Notes: generated by a model not told the origin, from the letters alone. Counted from the first letter of the stretch, positions 1-8,114 are shown. The stretch is 28,432 nt of DNA from Lachnospiraceae bacterium UBA3820 (GCA_002369325.1 DFDU01000031.1:9990-38421); one strand, 5' to 3'. Program-made: numbers and translations.

Positions 1-72
1 GGTCATAACGGGGCTGACTCGAAATCAGTTTGCCGGGCAACCGGCACGAGGGTTCGAATCCCTCCGTCTCCG
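1..72 (+). tRNA. tRNA-Ser (anticodon CGA), 5' end cut off by the window
   Basis: The anticodon stem-loop is GCTGA-CTCGAAA-TCAGT, which puts CGA in the anticodon (reads UCG). A long variable arm follows (TGCCGG, loop GCAA, CCGGCA), typical of class II tRNAs such as Ser. The T arm is GAGGG-TTCGAAT-CCCTC at 48-64. The 3' acceptor strand CGTCTCC is at 65-71, with discriminator G at 72. CCA is not encoded. The 5' acceptor strand and part of the D arm lie outside the window. Confidence 0.93.
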
Positions 73-92
73 CTTTGTGTATAGTTTGTGAA

Positions 93-150
93 CAAAACGA
101 GGGAATTATTGCAATTATAAATATTATTTGCTATAATTCCTTTTGTTTTT
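93..150 (+). terminator. Hairpin terminator after tRNA-Ser
   Basis: A long imperfect inverted repeat has left arm about 93-114 and right arm about 129-150. It pairs AAAAC, GGAATTAT and GCAA with GC, ATAATTCC and GTTTT across an AT-rich loop. It ends in T-rich sequence (TTTTGTTTTTT), as in an intrinsic terminator. It lies 20 bases past the tRNA and is the main structure between the tRNA and the ABC transporter gene. Confidence 0.7.
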
Positions 151-165
151 TATAAATTTGTATCA

Positions 166-180
166 AAGGGAGTAACCCTT
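166..180. promoter_or_regulatory. Short perfect dyad in the leader of the ABC transporter gene
   Basis: AAGGG-AGTAA-CCCTT is a perfect 5 bp inverted repeat with a 5-base gap, 50 bases before the start codon. No convincing -10/-35 pair was found in 151-230, so it is unclear whether this is an operator or an RNA hairpin. The rest of 151-230 shows only the AGGAGG ribosome site at about 220-225. Confidence 0.25.
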
Positions 181-230
181 AGATGAGATAGTGTTTAGGG
201 AAAGAAGCTTTAAATTAGCAGGAGGATATT

Positions 231-3032
231 ATGCTAAGACTAAAAGAAATTGTTAAGGATTATGAAACCGGCGGTGAAAAGGTTCATGCTTTAAAGGGTG
301 TGAGCATAAACTTTCGTTCGAACGAGTTTGTATCGGTTCTTGGACAGTCCGGTTGCGGTAAGACAACACTTCTTAATATCATAGGCGGTCTCGATCAGTA
401 TACCAGCGGAGATCTTATTATTAAGGGAAAGTCTACCAAGAAGTATAAGGATAAGGATTGGGATACATATAGAAATCATTCTATAGGCTTTGTATTCCAG
501 AGCTACAATCTTATAATGCATCAGAGCGTGCTTTCAAACGTTGAACTTGCACTTACACTTTCGGGTGTATCCAAGTCAGAGAGAAGAAGACGGGCGAAAG
601 AAGTGCTTGAAAAAGTAGGACTTGGCAAACAAATCCATAAGAAGCCAAATCAACTTTCAGGTGGACAGATGCAAAGAGTTGCCATAGCAAGGGCTCTTAT
701 AAATGATCCGGAGATTCTTCTTGCGGATGAGCCTACAGGAGCACTTGATACCGAAACAAGTGTACAGATTATGGACTTGCTTAAAGAGATTGCTGATGAC
801 AGACTTGTAATTATGGTAACACATAACCCTGAGCTTGCCGAAAACTATTCGACAAGAATCATAAAGCTCCTTGACGGTGAGGTTGTTGATGATTCAAATC
901 CATATACCGATGAGGAAGCTGAAAAAATAAGCTACGAGGAAGAGGACAAAAAGAAAAACAAGAAAAACAGAATGTCCTATTTTACCGCGCTCGGCTTAAG
1001 TTTTAACAACCTTCTTACAAAGAAGGGAAGAACCATACTCACGGCATTTGCAGGAAGTATAGGTATCATAGGTATAGCACTTATTTTGTCACTTTCAAGC
1101 GGGTTCAGAAAATATATAAGCAGCGTAGAGCAGGATACACTTTCAACTTATCCGCTTGAGATAACCGACGAATCGGTTGACAGGTCGGCGATGTTCTCGA
1201 TGCTTCTTGGAAACGATATGAAGAGTTCCGAAGAGCATGATATGGATAAGGTCTATTCAAACAACTTTGTAGGCGATTATATGAATACGCTTATGAGTGA
1301 AGTAAAGATAAATGATATGATTTCATTTATGGATTATATCGAAAACGGTGACGGTAAGGATATAAAGAAGTATGCATCGGATGTTATGTACACATACGGT
1401 ATAAAAGTAAATGCTTATTTGCCTGATACAGATAAAGATATATACCAGGTAAATCCGGGAACCGTTATGGATAAAATCGGTATGGGTTCAATGGCTGAGA
1501 TGTCACAGTACAGTATCGGAAGCTCTGTGGATATGACCAGTGTATGGTCCGAGATAATAGAAAATCAGGATCTTCTTAATGAACAATATGATGTCATTGC
1601 CGGACGTTGGCCTGAAAGCTATGATGAGCTTGTGCTTGTTGTAACCGAGCATAATGAAATAACCGACTATGAGCTTTACACACTCGGATTAAGAGATGTT
1701 AAGGAGCTTCAGGATATGGTTGCCGCTTCACTTAAGGGAGAAATCGTAACATATCCTAATACATCATATACCTACGATGAGCTTTTAAATCTCACATATA
1801 AAGTAATACCGACATCGGATTATTATGCTTATGATGAAGCACAGGGCTGCTATGTGGATATGAGCGATGATTATAACTTCCTTAAGGATAAGATTGATAA
1901 CGGTATCGAGGTAAAGGTTGTCGGAATCGTTCGTCCGAATGAGGATGCTGCGGTTCATTCCATTATGACTACCATCGGATATAAGCATTCTCTTGCACAG
2001 AAGCTTATGGATATGGCAAGAGAAAGTGATATCGGAAAAGAACAGCTTGCCAATCCTGATATAAATGTATTTACAGGATATGAATTCGGTGCTGATATAA
2101 ATGCCGAAAAGGAAGATGATGCTGAAAAGATGATGCAGGAACTTGCAAAGCAAATAGCCGAGCAGTTTGGAGTTTCTGACTTATCTGAAGTTCCGGATGA
2201 GCAGATATTTGCATATATGCATTCGGTTGAGCCGACTCAGGCCATGATGATACTTGCGGTATTGCCTGAAGATAAACAGGCGGCATATATGTCATCTCTC
2301 AGTGAGGATGAGATGGCTGAATTTATGGCTGCTATGGACGCTGCAAATGCAAATGCACAGGGCATGTCACAGAGTATGTCACTTACGGCTCTTAAGAAAG
2401 CTGAAGATGCAACTTATGAGGATAATCTTACAACTATAGGCATAGCATATGAAAATGATCCTAAGAGTATAAAGATATATCCTAAGGACTTTGATTCAAA
2501 AGAAAAGATAATCGATATTATAGATGATTATAATGAGAAGGTAAGAGCAGCAGGAGAAGAGGATAAGGAAATATCATTTGAAGATATGATAGGAACCATG
2601 ATGTCTTCGGTAAGCACTATCATCAATGCAATTTCTTATGTACTCATAGCCTTCGTAGCTATTTCGCTTGTTGTTTCTTCAATAATGATAGGAATTATAA
2701 CTTACATTTCCGTACTTGAGAGAACAAAGGAAATCGGTGTTCTTCGAAGCATCGGTGCTTCAAAGAAGGATATCTCAAGAGTATTCAATGCCGAGACAAT
2801 TATCGTCGGTTTTATCGCCGGTGTAATCGGTATTGTTGTAACGATAATTCTTAATGTACCAATTAATAAGATTATTAAGAATGTGTCGGGCTTGAATCAT
2901 ATTTCAAGACTTCCTATCGACGGAGCAATAATACTTATTATTATAAGTGTGGTACTTACAATGATTGCAGGTCTTATACCTTCAAGAGTTGCATCTAAGA
3001 AGGATCCTGTGGTTGCTTTAAGAACCGAATAA
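231..3032 (+). CDS. ABC transporter, fused ATPase and FtsX/MacB-type permease
   Basis: The protein has 933 residues. The N-terminal ATPase has Walker A GQSGCGKTT (38-46), signature LSGGQ (142-146), Walker B ending LLADEP (D166) and the switch His198, as in the MacB/LolD group. A charged linker (about 225-250) leads to a permease with one membrane segment at about 267-290 and three at the C-terminus (about 797-825, 857-880, 899-921). This is the FtsX/MacB four-helix plan. The region between (about 291-796) should lie outside the membrane and is unusually long for the family. Residues about 634-718 are Met- and Glu-rich, probably helical, and free of Cys. AGGAGG sits just upstream of the ATG. 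Such fusions in Firmicutes are linked to peptide or antibiotic export or to envelope stress, but the substrate is not visible here. A convergent hairpin terminator follows. Confidence 0.9.
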   Translation: MLRLKEIVKDYETGGEKVHALKGVSINFRSNEFVSVLGQSGCGKTTLLNIIGGLDQYTSGDLIIKGKSTKKYKDKDWDTYRNHSIGFVFQSYNLIMHQSVLSNVELALTLSGVSKSERRRRAKEVLEKVGLGKQIHKKPNQLSGGQMQRVAIARALINDPEILLADEPTGALDTETSVQIMDLLKEIADDRLVIMVTHNPELAENYSTRIIKLLDGEVVDDSNPYTDEEAEKISYEEEDKKKNKKNRMSYFTALGLSFNNLLTKKGRTILTAFAGSIGIIGIALILSLSSGFRKYISSVEQDTLSTYPLEITDESVDRSAMFSMLLGNDMKSSEEHDMDKVYSNNFVGDYMNTLMSEVKINDMISFMDYIENGDGKDIKKYASDVMYTYGIKVNAYLPDTDKDIYQVNPGTVMDKIGMGSMAEMSQYSIGSSVDMTSVWSEIIENQDLLNEQYDVIAGRWPESYDELVLVVTEHNEITDYELYTLGLRDVKELQDMVAASLKGEIVTYPNTSYTYDELLNLTYKVIPTSDYYAYDEAQGCYVDMSDDYNFLKDKIDNGIEVKVVGIVRPNEDAAVHSIMTTIGYKHSLAQKLMDMARESDIGKEQLANPDINVFTGYEFGADINAEKEDDAEKMMQELAKQIAEQFGVSDLSEVPDEQIFAYMHSVEPTQAMMILAVLPEDKQAAYMSSLSEDEMAEFMAAMDAANANAQGMSQSMSLTALKKAEDATYEDNLTTIGIAYENDPKSIKIYPKDFDSKEKIIDIIDDYNEKVRAAGEEDKEISFEDMIGTMMSSVSTIINAISYVLIAFVAISLVVSSIMIGIITYISVLERTKEIGVLRSIGASKKDISRVFNAETIIVGFIAGVIGIVVTIILNVPINKIIKNVSGLNHISRLPIDGAIILIIISVVLTMIAGLIPSRVASKKDPVVALRTE

Positions 3033-3072
3033 AGCAATATGGTAACTATGCGGATAATGTGAATGATAAAAT

Positions 3073-3109
3073 AAAGGCGTATGGCTGATATATCAGCTAT
3101 ACGCCTTTT
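3073..3109. terminator. Strong, probably bidirectional terminator between convergent genes
   Basis: The stem is nearly perfect, about 16 bp: 3073-3088 pairs with 3093-3108 through one G-T pair, leaving loop TATA. It starts with AAAGGCGTA and ends with TACGCCTTTT. It lies between the plus-strand ABC gene ending at 3032 and the minus-strand gene ending at 3162, so it can stop transcripts from both sides. Confidence 0.85.
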
Positions 3110-3161
3110 GGCACAAAATAAGTATAAAACCCGCAGATAATCAAAACTGTGTTTGGAAAAA

Positions 3162-4385
3162 TTATAATATAATTCCGTTTTTCTTTAAAAGCTCGCGGGC
3201 GCTATCTATAGAATCTACGCCTTCTTTGTTTTTAATCGGAGCAAATTCTTTTTCACGCTTTATTTCATAAGCAAGACATGAATCCATGGCATGAATAAGA
3301 TCAAGGGCAAGGGTTTCGTATTTGTATGCGTTTTCTTCTGAAGGGATTATATAATTACCCTCATAATCCATATACTGTACTGCTTTTTTGACTATGTGAA
3401 GAGGCATATCGGCCTTTAAGGTGTGCTTGAGTTTTTTTATCGGAAAAAGATAATTAAGCGTAACACCGTAACCGTAGGAATATGTTCCGTCAGGATTTTT
3501 CTTGTTCATCATATCCTCGGAAAGCTCATAGTATTCAATTATATGAGGCTTTCCCGACAGGGTGCATATTGAACCGACTTTTTCGTCAGGTGCGGCCTTT
3601 GCAACAACCTTGGCACCGCATACCTTCTTGCTTTTGATGGTAGCGCCTAAAAAGACGGGGTCAGCTATGCCTTGAAGAACATTATCAACAGAAAAGACGT
3701 TAATCCATTCGGCAGGGGATGCAAGAAGCCTGTCTAAAAGTCCGTTTTTATCCATTGACGAGAACCAGCCGCCGTTTCCGTTAGGAGACATACAAAGCTC
3801 GTCCTTGTCGGATAATAGAATGTTTCCGTCAAAATCAGTTACCGGATTGGATTCCTGAATGAAAAATGTTATATAATCAGGGTCGTATCCGAAATAATTG
3901 TGTTCTCTGAAAAAATTTTCGGTTTCTTCGTTATTTGAAGTGCTTGTCATTATATAAAACGGGATAAAACAACCTGCTTTATCTACAACCTTAAGGGTGT
4001 TATTGATAAGGCATTCGAAGATATATAATTCATTACTGATGCCGATGTTGAACATTCCCTTTGGATGATTGTAACCAAGGCGTGTGCCTTGTCCGCCTGC
4101 AAGAAGCACAAGGGCGAGCTTTCCGTCACGTATAGCTCCAAGACCTGTTTGTTCGTATATTTCCCGGTCTTTTTCTACAGATTCACATAGCATTATATCA
4201 ATGGGCTTTATATCTTCACCGGAGTCGTAGACTTTATGCGGCTCCAGAAAGGACCAATCGATATTTTCAAGTTGATTTTCAAGCCTGCATTCATGGGCCT
4301 TGCATATGTTTTCTGATGAAAGATACGAAAGAAGCCTGTCCTGTTTATATTTTATCAGATTTTCTTTAAGTGATTCTTTTATCAT
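3162..4385 (-). CDS. UDPGP type 1 family UDP-sugar (probably UDP-GlcNAc) pyrophosphorylase
   Basis: This 407-residue cytoplasmic enzyme joins UTP and a sugar 1-phosphate to give a UDP-sugar. Nucleotide-binding LAGGQGTRLG lies at 95-104 with PKG at 108-110. Further family motifs are PNGNGG (201-206), FSVDNVL (231-237) and VGSICTLSGKPHIIEYYEL (270-288). These match the eukaryotic-type UAP1/UDPGP family rather than bacterial GlmU or GalU. UAP-like motifs favour GlcNAc-1-P or GalNAc-1-P, but glucose-1-P or a broad range is possible. The start at 4385 has AAAGGA about 11 bases upstream, slightly far. It has its own promoter (minus strand, 4456-4484) and is divergent from the NlpC/P60 gene. It could supply precursor to the polysaccharide operon although it is not part of it. 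Confidence 0.85.
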   Translation of the reverse strand: MIKESLKENLIKYKQDRLLSYLSSENICKAHECRLENQLENIDWSFLEPHKVYDSGEDIKPIDIMLCESVEKDREIYEQTGLGAIRDGKLALVLLAGGQGTRLGYNHPKGMFNIGISNELYIFECLINNTLKVVDKAGCFIPFYIMTSTSNNEETENFFREHNYFGYDPDYITFFIQESNPVTDFDGNILLSDKDELCMSPNGNGGWFSSMDKNGLLDRLLASPAEWINVFSVDNVLQGIADPVFLGATIKSKKVCGAKVVAKAAPDEKVGSICTLSGKPHIIEYYELSEDMMNKKNPDGTYSYGYGVTLNYLFPIKKLKHTLKADMPLHIVKKAVQYMDYEGNYIIPSEENAYKYETLALDLIHAMDSCLAYEIKREKEFAPIKNKEGVDSIDSARELLKKNGIIL

Positions 4386-4455
4386 AGGTGCTTTATTCCT
4401 TTAAAATATTGAGAAAACAGCTTTATGTGCTGCTATTATTTTACGACTATATTTT

Positions 4456-4484
4456 ATTATAACCTAAATCGGCGTTTATATCAA
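4456..4484 (-). promoter_or_regulatory. Sigma-A-type promoter for the minus-strand pyrophosphorylase gene
   Basis: Read on the minus strand, TTGATA (4479-4484) is followed after 17 bases by TATAAT (4456-4461). This is close to the housekeeping consensus with optimal spacing. It lies about 70 bases upstream of the start codon at 4385. Confidence 0.75.
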
Positions 4485-4512
4485 ATGTTTATTGATGTGT
4501 AAAGACACGAAT

Positions 4513-4546
4513 AAGGTATGATAAAAACTAATTGAATTAATACCTT
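4513..4546. promoter_or_regulatory. Inverted repeat around the -35 box of the NlpC/P60 promoter (possible operator)
   Basis: TAAGGTAT (about 4512-4519) is repeated in inverse as ATACCTTA (4540-4547). The arms enclose the -35 element at 4532-4537 and part of the spacer. Perfect 8 bp arms about 20 bases apart, overlapping a promoter, suit a dimeric regulator site. They could equally be a chance event in AT-rich DNA. Confidence 0.35.
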
Positions 4547-4561
4547 AAAATGTGTTATAAT
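4532..4561 (+). promoter_or_regulatory. Sigma-A-type promoter for the NlpC/P60 gene
   Basis: TTGAAT (4532-4537) and TATAAT (4556-4561) are 18 bases apart, about 55 bases before the chosen start at 4615. The element is divergent from the minus-strand promoter at 4456-4484, with about 48 bases between the two -35 boxes. Confidence 0.7.
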
Positions 4562-4614
4562 ATTTCAGATTATGTAGTTTGACAAAAGAAAAAATAAAAA
4601 ATGAAAGGGTACGT

Positions 4615-5706
4615 ATGGATAATTCGAAAAACATTAAAATGATTTTATCAAAAGAAACAAAGAGATATATAAGATTGATAATTGGGATTGTTTGTTTTAT
4701 TTTACTTTTCGGAATCAATGTGATTGAATCACATGCGGACGACAGATCAAGTGATGGTGTCGTTGTTATAACTCAAAATTCGGAAAAAGAAACCTCGGTA
4801 AGATGCGAATATTATATGACGCAGGCTTTGGAATATAAATTTACAGTTACAGGTGCAAACAGCTTTGAGTCAGATTGGATGTCTGAAAATACTTATACAT
4901 TTTATCTTCCCAAGTCAGGTGATAATGTTCTTACGGCATATGTAAGGTATGCGGGAGACAACAGTGGCAATATTATATATCAGGGAACGGTTTCTTTTTA
5001 TCATAACAATTGCATAAAGGGAATATGCCAGATGCCATATAACGGTGAAGGCGGAGGATATCTGATAGGTATAGAATCCTATGAAAATCCTAATCAGAGA
5101 TACAGCTATGAGATGCTGATACTTGATTGCAATCTTTATGTGCAGGGTCTGCCTGCATGGATATATACAACCACTCCGTGCTACACTCCTTCGGGAAATG
5201 CATTATGGACAGTATGGCAGCCGGTTTACGGATATTATTGGACTTTGTTCAGAGTATATGATGAAAATAATCATATGATAGGAGAAGAAGTTTACGGATT
5301 TGTAAATGTACCTAAGACAAAGGGTGAAGAAGTTGTTGAGGATGCGATGCAATATTTGGGATTACCATATAAGTATGGAAGCAGTGATTTATCGGTAGGT
5401 ACGGATTGCTCCGGATTTACCAAGGCGATTTATGCACATTTTGGCTATAATCTTAGCCCTTCGTCAAAAATGCAGATTAACGACGGAGTGCAGATTGGTT
5501 TGGACGAATTACAACCGGGAGATTTGATTTTCTGGTCAAGTAATAATACGGATGCGGGAATATATCATGTTGCAATTTATACCGGATATATGTATTCGGA
5601 TACTGAAGCACAGATAGTGCATAACACTGTAGAGGGTTCATGGGTAAAGCTTCAACCTATGAGATATATGGGAACCCCGTATAAGGCCGTAAGAGTTATT
5701 CAATAA
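4615..5706 (+). CDS. Secreted NlpC/P60 family peptidoglycan endopeptidase
   Basis: The chosen start is the ATG at 4615, with AAAGGG about 5 bases upstream; an in-frame TTG at 4579 has no such site. The protein has 363 residues. Residues 1-41 form a signal peptide: basic n-region, hydrophobic core (about 21-37), and a likely cleavage after SHA (39-41). A middle section (about 45-235) rich in Tyr, Asn and Gly is probably beta-sandwich and not recognised. The C-terminal NlpC/P60 domain (about 240-360) has catalytic Cys265 in TDCSGF, His318 in YHVAIY and His336 as the likely third residue. The family cuts gamma-D-Glu-diaminopimelate type bonds in stem peptides. The gene has its own promoter and possible operator, and sits between the pyrophosphorylase and the polysaccharide operon. 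Its role may be wall turnover or remodelling. Confidence 0.88.
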   Translation: MDNSKNIKMILSKETKRYIRLIIGIVCFILLFGINVIESHADDRSSDGVVVITQNSEKETSVRCEYYMTQALEYKFTVTGANSFESDWMSENTYTFYLPKSGDNVLTAYVRYAGDNSGNIIYQGTVSFYHNNCIKGICQMPYNGEGGGYLIGIESYENPNQRYSYEMLILDCNLYVQGLPAWIYTTTPCYTPSGNALWTVWQPVYGYYWTLFRVYDENNHMIGEEVYGFVNVPKTKGEEVVEDAMQYLGLPYKYGSSDLSVGTDCSGFTKAIYAHFGYNLSPSSKMQINDGVQIGLDELQPGDLIFWSSNNTDAGIYHVAIYTGYMYSDTEAQIVHNTVEGSWVKLQPMRYMGTPYKAVRVIQ

Positions 5707-5788
5707 ATAAAATAAAGTATGGATGTAACTTATATATGTATATTGATATAATGTTTACTGAGTGGGTTGACGTGAACTATTACATATG

Positions 5789-5817
5789 TTGCAAATTACA
5801 GTGGGCTGGTATATAAT
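5789..5817 (+). promoter_or_regulatory. Main promoter of the polysaccharide operon
   Basis: TTGCAA (5789-5794), a 17-base spacer and TATAAT (5812-5817) lie about 60 bases before the rmlC start. No equally good promoter was noticed in the gaps downstream, so it may drive the whole 22 kb run of plus-strand genes. Confidence 0.7.
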
Positions 5818-5822
5818 ATTTA

Positions 5823-5841
5823 AGTATATTTTTGTTATACT
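5823..5841. promoter_or_regulatory. Small dyad just downstream of the operon -10 box
   Basis: AGTATA (5823-5828) and its inverse TATACT (5836-5841) are separated by seven T-rich bases. They lie about where transcription should start, which is a plausible repressor position. The arms are only 6 bp in AT-rich DNA, so chance is a real alternative. No clear terminator was found at 5707-5788 after the NlpC/P60 gene. Confidence 0.2.
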
Positions 5842-5875
5842 ATATCGTGTTTTATAAAGTGAAAGGGAGAAAAAA

Positions 5876-6451
5876 ATGGAATCAAAAAAGTATGGAAAAA
5901 TTACTGTGGAAACCTGTGATATAGAGGGACTTAAGGTGATCACTCCGTCGGTATTCGGCGATGAGAGAGGTTATTTTATGGAAACATACAATTATAATGA
6001 CTTCAAAGAAGCCGGCATAGATGTGGAATTTGTTCAGGATAATCAGTCCAGTTCAAAGAAAGGTGTATTGCGCGGCTTGCATTTTCAGATAAACTATCCT
6101 CAGGACAAGCTTGTAAGAGTTGTCAGCGGTGAGGTTTTTGATGTAGCGGTAGATTTAAGAAAGGGTTCGAAGACCTTCGGTAAGTGGTTCGGTCTGGTTC
6201 TTTCGGCTGAAAACAAAAAGCAGTTTTTCATTCCGAAGAACTTTGCTCACGGATTTATAGTTTTATCAGAAAGTGCGGAGTTTTGCTATAAGTGCACCGA
6301 CTTCTATCATCCAAATGACGAAGGCGGTTTGCTTTGGTCGGATGAGGAAATAGGAATTGAATGGCCTCTTCCTGAAGGTATGACAAGAGATGATTTGACA
6401 ATCTCTGATAAGGATCGCGTTTGGAAGGGAATAAAGGATTTCAATAACTGA
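5876..6451 (+). CDS. rfbC: dTDP-4-dehydrorhamnose 3,5-epimerase (RmlC)
   Basis: This 191-residue cupin enzyme has the usual family length. It turns dTDP-4-keto-6-deoxy-D-glucose into dTDP-4-keto-L-rhamnose. Motifs in order: DERGYFMETY (29-38), QDNQSSS (54-60), RGLHFQ with catalytic His69 (66-71), Lys78, a central beta segment with VSGEVFDVAVD (83-93), FIPKNFAHGF (118-127), and Tyr138 in CYKC. AGGGAG lies 6 bases before the ATG. It is the first gene of the operon. rmlA, rmlB and rmlD are not in this window, so the dTDP-sugar pathway must be completed elsewhere or by the next gene. Identification is firm. Confidence 0.95.
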   Translation: MESKKYGKITVETCDIEGLKVITPSVFGDERGYFMETYNYNDFKEAGIDVEFVQDNQSSSKKGVLRGLHFQINYPQDKLVRVVSGEVFDVAVDLRKGSKTFGKWFGLVLSAENKKQFFIPKNFAHGFIVLSESAEFCYKCTDFYHPNDEGGLLWSDEEIGIEWPLPEGMTRDDLTISDKDRVWKGIKDFNN

Positions 6452-6465
6452 TTTGGAGGAGAATG

Positions 6466-7308
6466 ATGGATAAAAAGAGAGTTCTTGTCACGGGAGCTAA
6501 CGGTTATATCGGAAGACATGTCGTAAAAGCTTTATTGGATAAAGGTTGCGATGTTATTGCATCGGATTTCTATTTTGATGGAGTTGATGAACGAGCAAGA
6601 AAGTGTTCTATTCCGATATTTGATAATGATGATTTTTTGTATGACAAGGTAGGAAGACCTGATGTATGTGTTCATCTTGCATGGAGAAACGGTTTCCAGC
6701 ACAATAATACAAGTCATATCAATGATTTGCCAAAGCATTATGATTTTGTATCCAAGATGTATGCGGCAGGCTTAAAGCAGATGGTTTCCATGGGAACCAT
6801 GCATGAAGTAGGATATTGGGAGGGTGCCATCGATGAAAATACACCTACAAATCCGATTTCCTTATACGGAATAGCAAAGAATGCTTTAAGAGAATTATCA
6901 TATTTCGAAGCTCAGAAAAATAATGCTATTTTACAGTGGGTAAGAGCTTATTATATTCTCGGAGACGATTGTAAAAATAATTCGATTTTTACCAAGCTTA
7001 TTCAGGCCGAGAAGGAAGGAAGAGAAAAATTTCCGTTTACTTCCGGAAAGAATAAATATGATTTCATTCAGGTGAAGGATTTAGCATATCAAATCGCTTC
7101 CGTTGCAAATCAGACAGAGGTTACCGGTACCATAAACTGCTGTACGGGTAAGCCTGTGGCATTGGCTGATCAGGTTGAGAGCTTTATAAAAGAGCATAAC
7201 TTTAAGATTAAGCTTGAATATGGAGCATTTCCTGACAGACCTTATGATTCACCTGAGGTTTGGGGAGATCCGACCAAAATAAATAAGATTTTAGGTGTTA
7301 ATTCCTAA
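6466..7308 (+). CDS. NAD(P)-dependent SDR epimerase/reductase of a nucleotide sugar
   Basis: This extended SDR has 280 residues. It has a Rossmann motif GANGYIG (10-16) and an active-site Tyr134-Gly-Ile-Ala-Lys138, with Ser108 or Thr111 as the third residue. Two ATGs are adjacent (6463 and 6466); the second has the better spacing (6 bases) from GGAGG at 6455-6459. Directly after rmlC, it may reduce the 4-keto sugar, giving dTDP-L-rhamnose (RmlD role) or dTDP-6-deoxy-L-talose. It is not a standard RmlD by the motifs visible, so the product is open. A UDP-sugar epimerase role is an alternative. The next gene (permease) starts 12 bases downstream. Confidence 0.75.
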   Translation: MDKKRVLVTGANGYIGRHVVKALLDKGCDVIASDFYFDGVDERARKCSIPIFDNDDFLYDKVGRPDVCVHLAWRNGFQHNNTSHINDLPKHYDFVSKMYAAGLKQMVSMGTMHEVGYWEGAIDENTPTNPISLYGIAKNALRELSYFEAQKNNAILQWVRAYYILGDDCKNNSIFTKLIQAEKEGREKFPFTSGKNKYDFIQVKDLAYQIASVANQTEVTGTINCCTGKPVALADQVESFIKEHNFKIKLEYGAFPDRPYDSPEVWGDPTKINKILGVNS

Positions 7309-7320
7309 TGAGGTATTATC

Positions 7321-8100
7321 GTGTTTAAAGGACAAATAGCTAATTTTAAAAAATATAGCCAGTTGCTTAAGCAGTTGGTTTCAAGAGATTTAAAGACCAG
7401 ATACCGTAGATCGGTATTGGGCTTTTTGTGGACAATTTTAAATCCGCTCGGCATGATGATAATCATGACAATTGTTTTTTCGACTGTATTCAGACAGGGA
7501 ATAGAAAATTTCCCTGTCTATCTAATGTGTGGACAGCTTATCTTTAATTTCTTCAGTGAGGCGAGTACCGGCGCCATGGGTGCGATTCTTGATAATTCCG
7601 GATTGCTTACGAAGGTATATGTACCGAAGTATTTGTTTCCGCTTTCAAGAATCTGTTCAAGTGCGGTAAACCTTTTGTTCTCAATGGTTGCACTTATAAT
7701 AGTTATTATTGCAACAAAATTCAAATTATCATGGACAATTATACTTATGATACTGCCTATAACCTATGTTTGCATATTTGCATTCGGTATAGGTCTTGTG
7801 CTTGCGACAACTGTCGTATATTTCAGAGATATGCGCCATCTTTACGGTATCATAATTACGGCGTGGGTATATCTTACACCTATCTTTTATCCGATGAGCA
7901 TGCTGCCTGAAAATGTTAAAAGAATAGTGAGCCTTAATCCACTTACAAAGTATGTGGAAATGTTCAGACAGACTATAATGTACGGACAGGTTCCGACACT
8001 TTCGGCAAATTTGAAATGCCTTGTGATTTCATTTACGGCATTGATTATAGGAATGGTTGTATTTAAGAAAAATCAGGAGAAGTTTATCCTTCATTTCTAG
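7321..8100 (+). CDS. ABC-2 type polysaccharide exporter, permease subunit (Wzm/RgpC/TagG-like)
   Basis: This 259-residue integral membrane protein has about six membrane segments. It starts at GTG, with GAGG 7 bases upstream. The N-terminal amphipathic region with RDLKTRYRRSVLGFLW (22-37) and NPL is typical of the ABC-2 polysaccharide exporters. So are YFRDMRHLYG, PIFYPMSMLP and NPLTKYVEMFRQ near the C-terminus. The family moves undecaprenyl-linked chains such as O-antigen, teichoic acid or rhamnan across the membrane. The ATPase partner follows 14 bases later. The nearest functional model is RgpC of streptococcal rhamnose-glucose polysaccharide, because an RgpF-like gene lies downstream. Confidence 0.9.
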   Translation: MFKGQIANFKKYSQLLKQLVSRDLKTRYRRSVLGFLWTILNPLGMMIIMTIVFSTVFRQGIENFPVYLMCGQLIFNFFSEASTGAMGAILDNSGLLTKVYVPKYLFPLSRICSSAVNLLFSMVALIIVIIATKFKLSWTIILMILPITYVCIFAFGIGLVLATTVVYFRDMRHLYGIIITAWVYLTPIFYPMSMLPENVKRIVSLNPLTKYVEMFRQTIMYGQVPTLSANLKCLVISFTALIIGMVVFKKNQEKFILHF

Positions 8101-8114
8101 AAAAGAGGTTTTTG

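Noticed and set aside
73..230. Riboswitch, integrase attachment site or small gene between the tRNA and the ABC gene
   Set aside because: Apart from the terminator hairpin and a 5 bp dyad no structure was seen. No direct repeat of the tRNA 3' end was noticed elsewhere in the window, and no integrase gene is present.
1785..2295. Antisense open frames inside the ABC transporter gene
   Set aside because: They lie opposite a gene with clear family motifs, show no ribosome site or family motif, and contain biased repeats expected from the complement of a coding strand.
4579..4614. TTG start 12 codons before the NlpC/P60 ATG
   Set aside because: No ribosome site lies before it. AAAGGG lies inside these codons at the right distance for ATG 4615.
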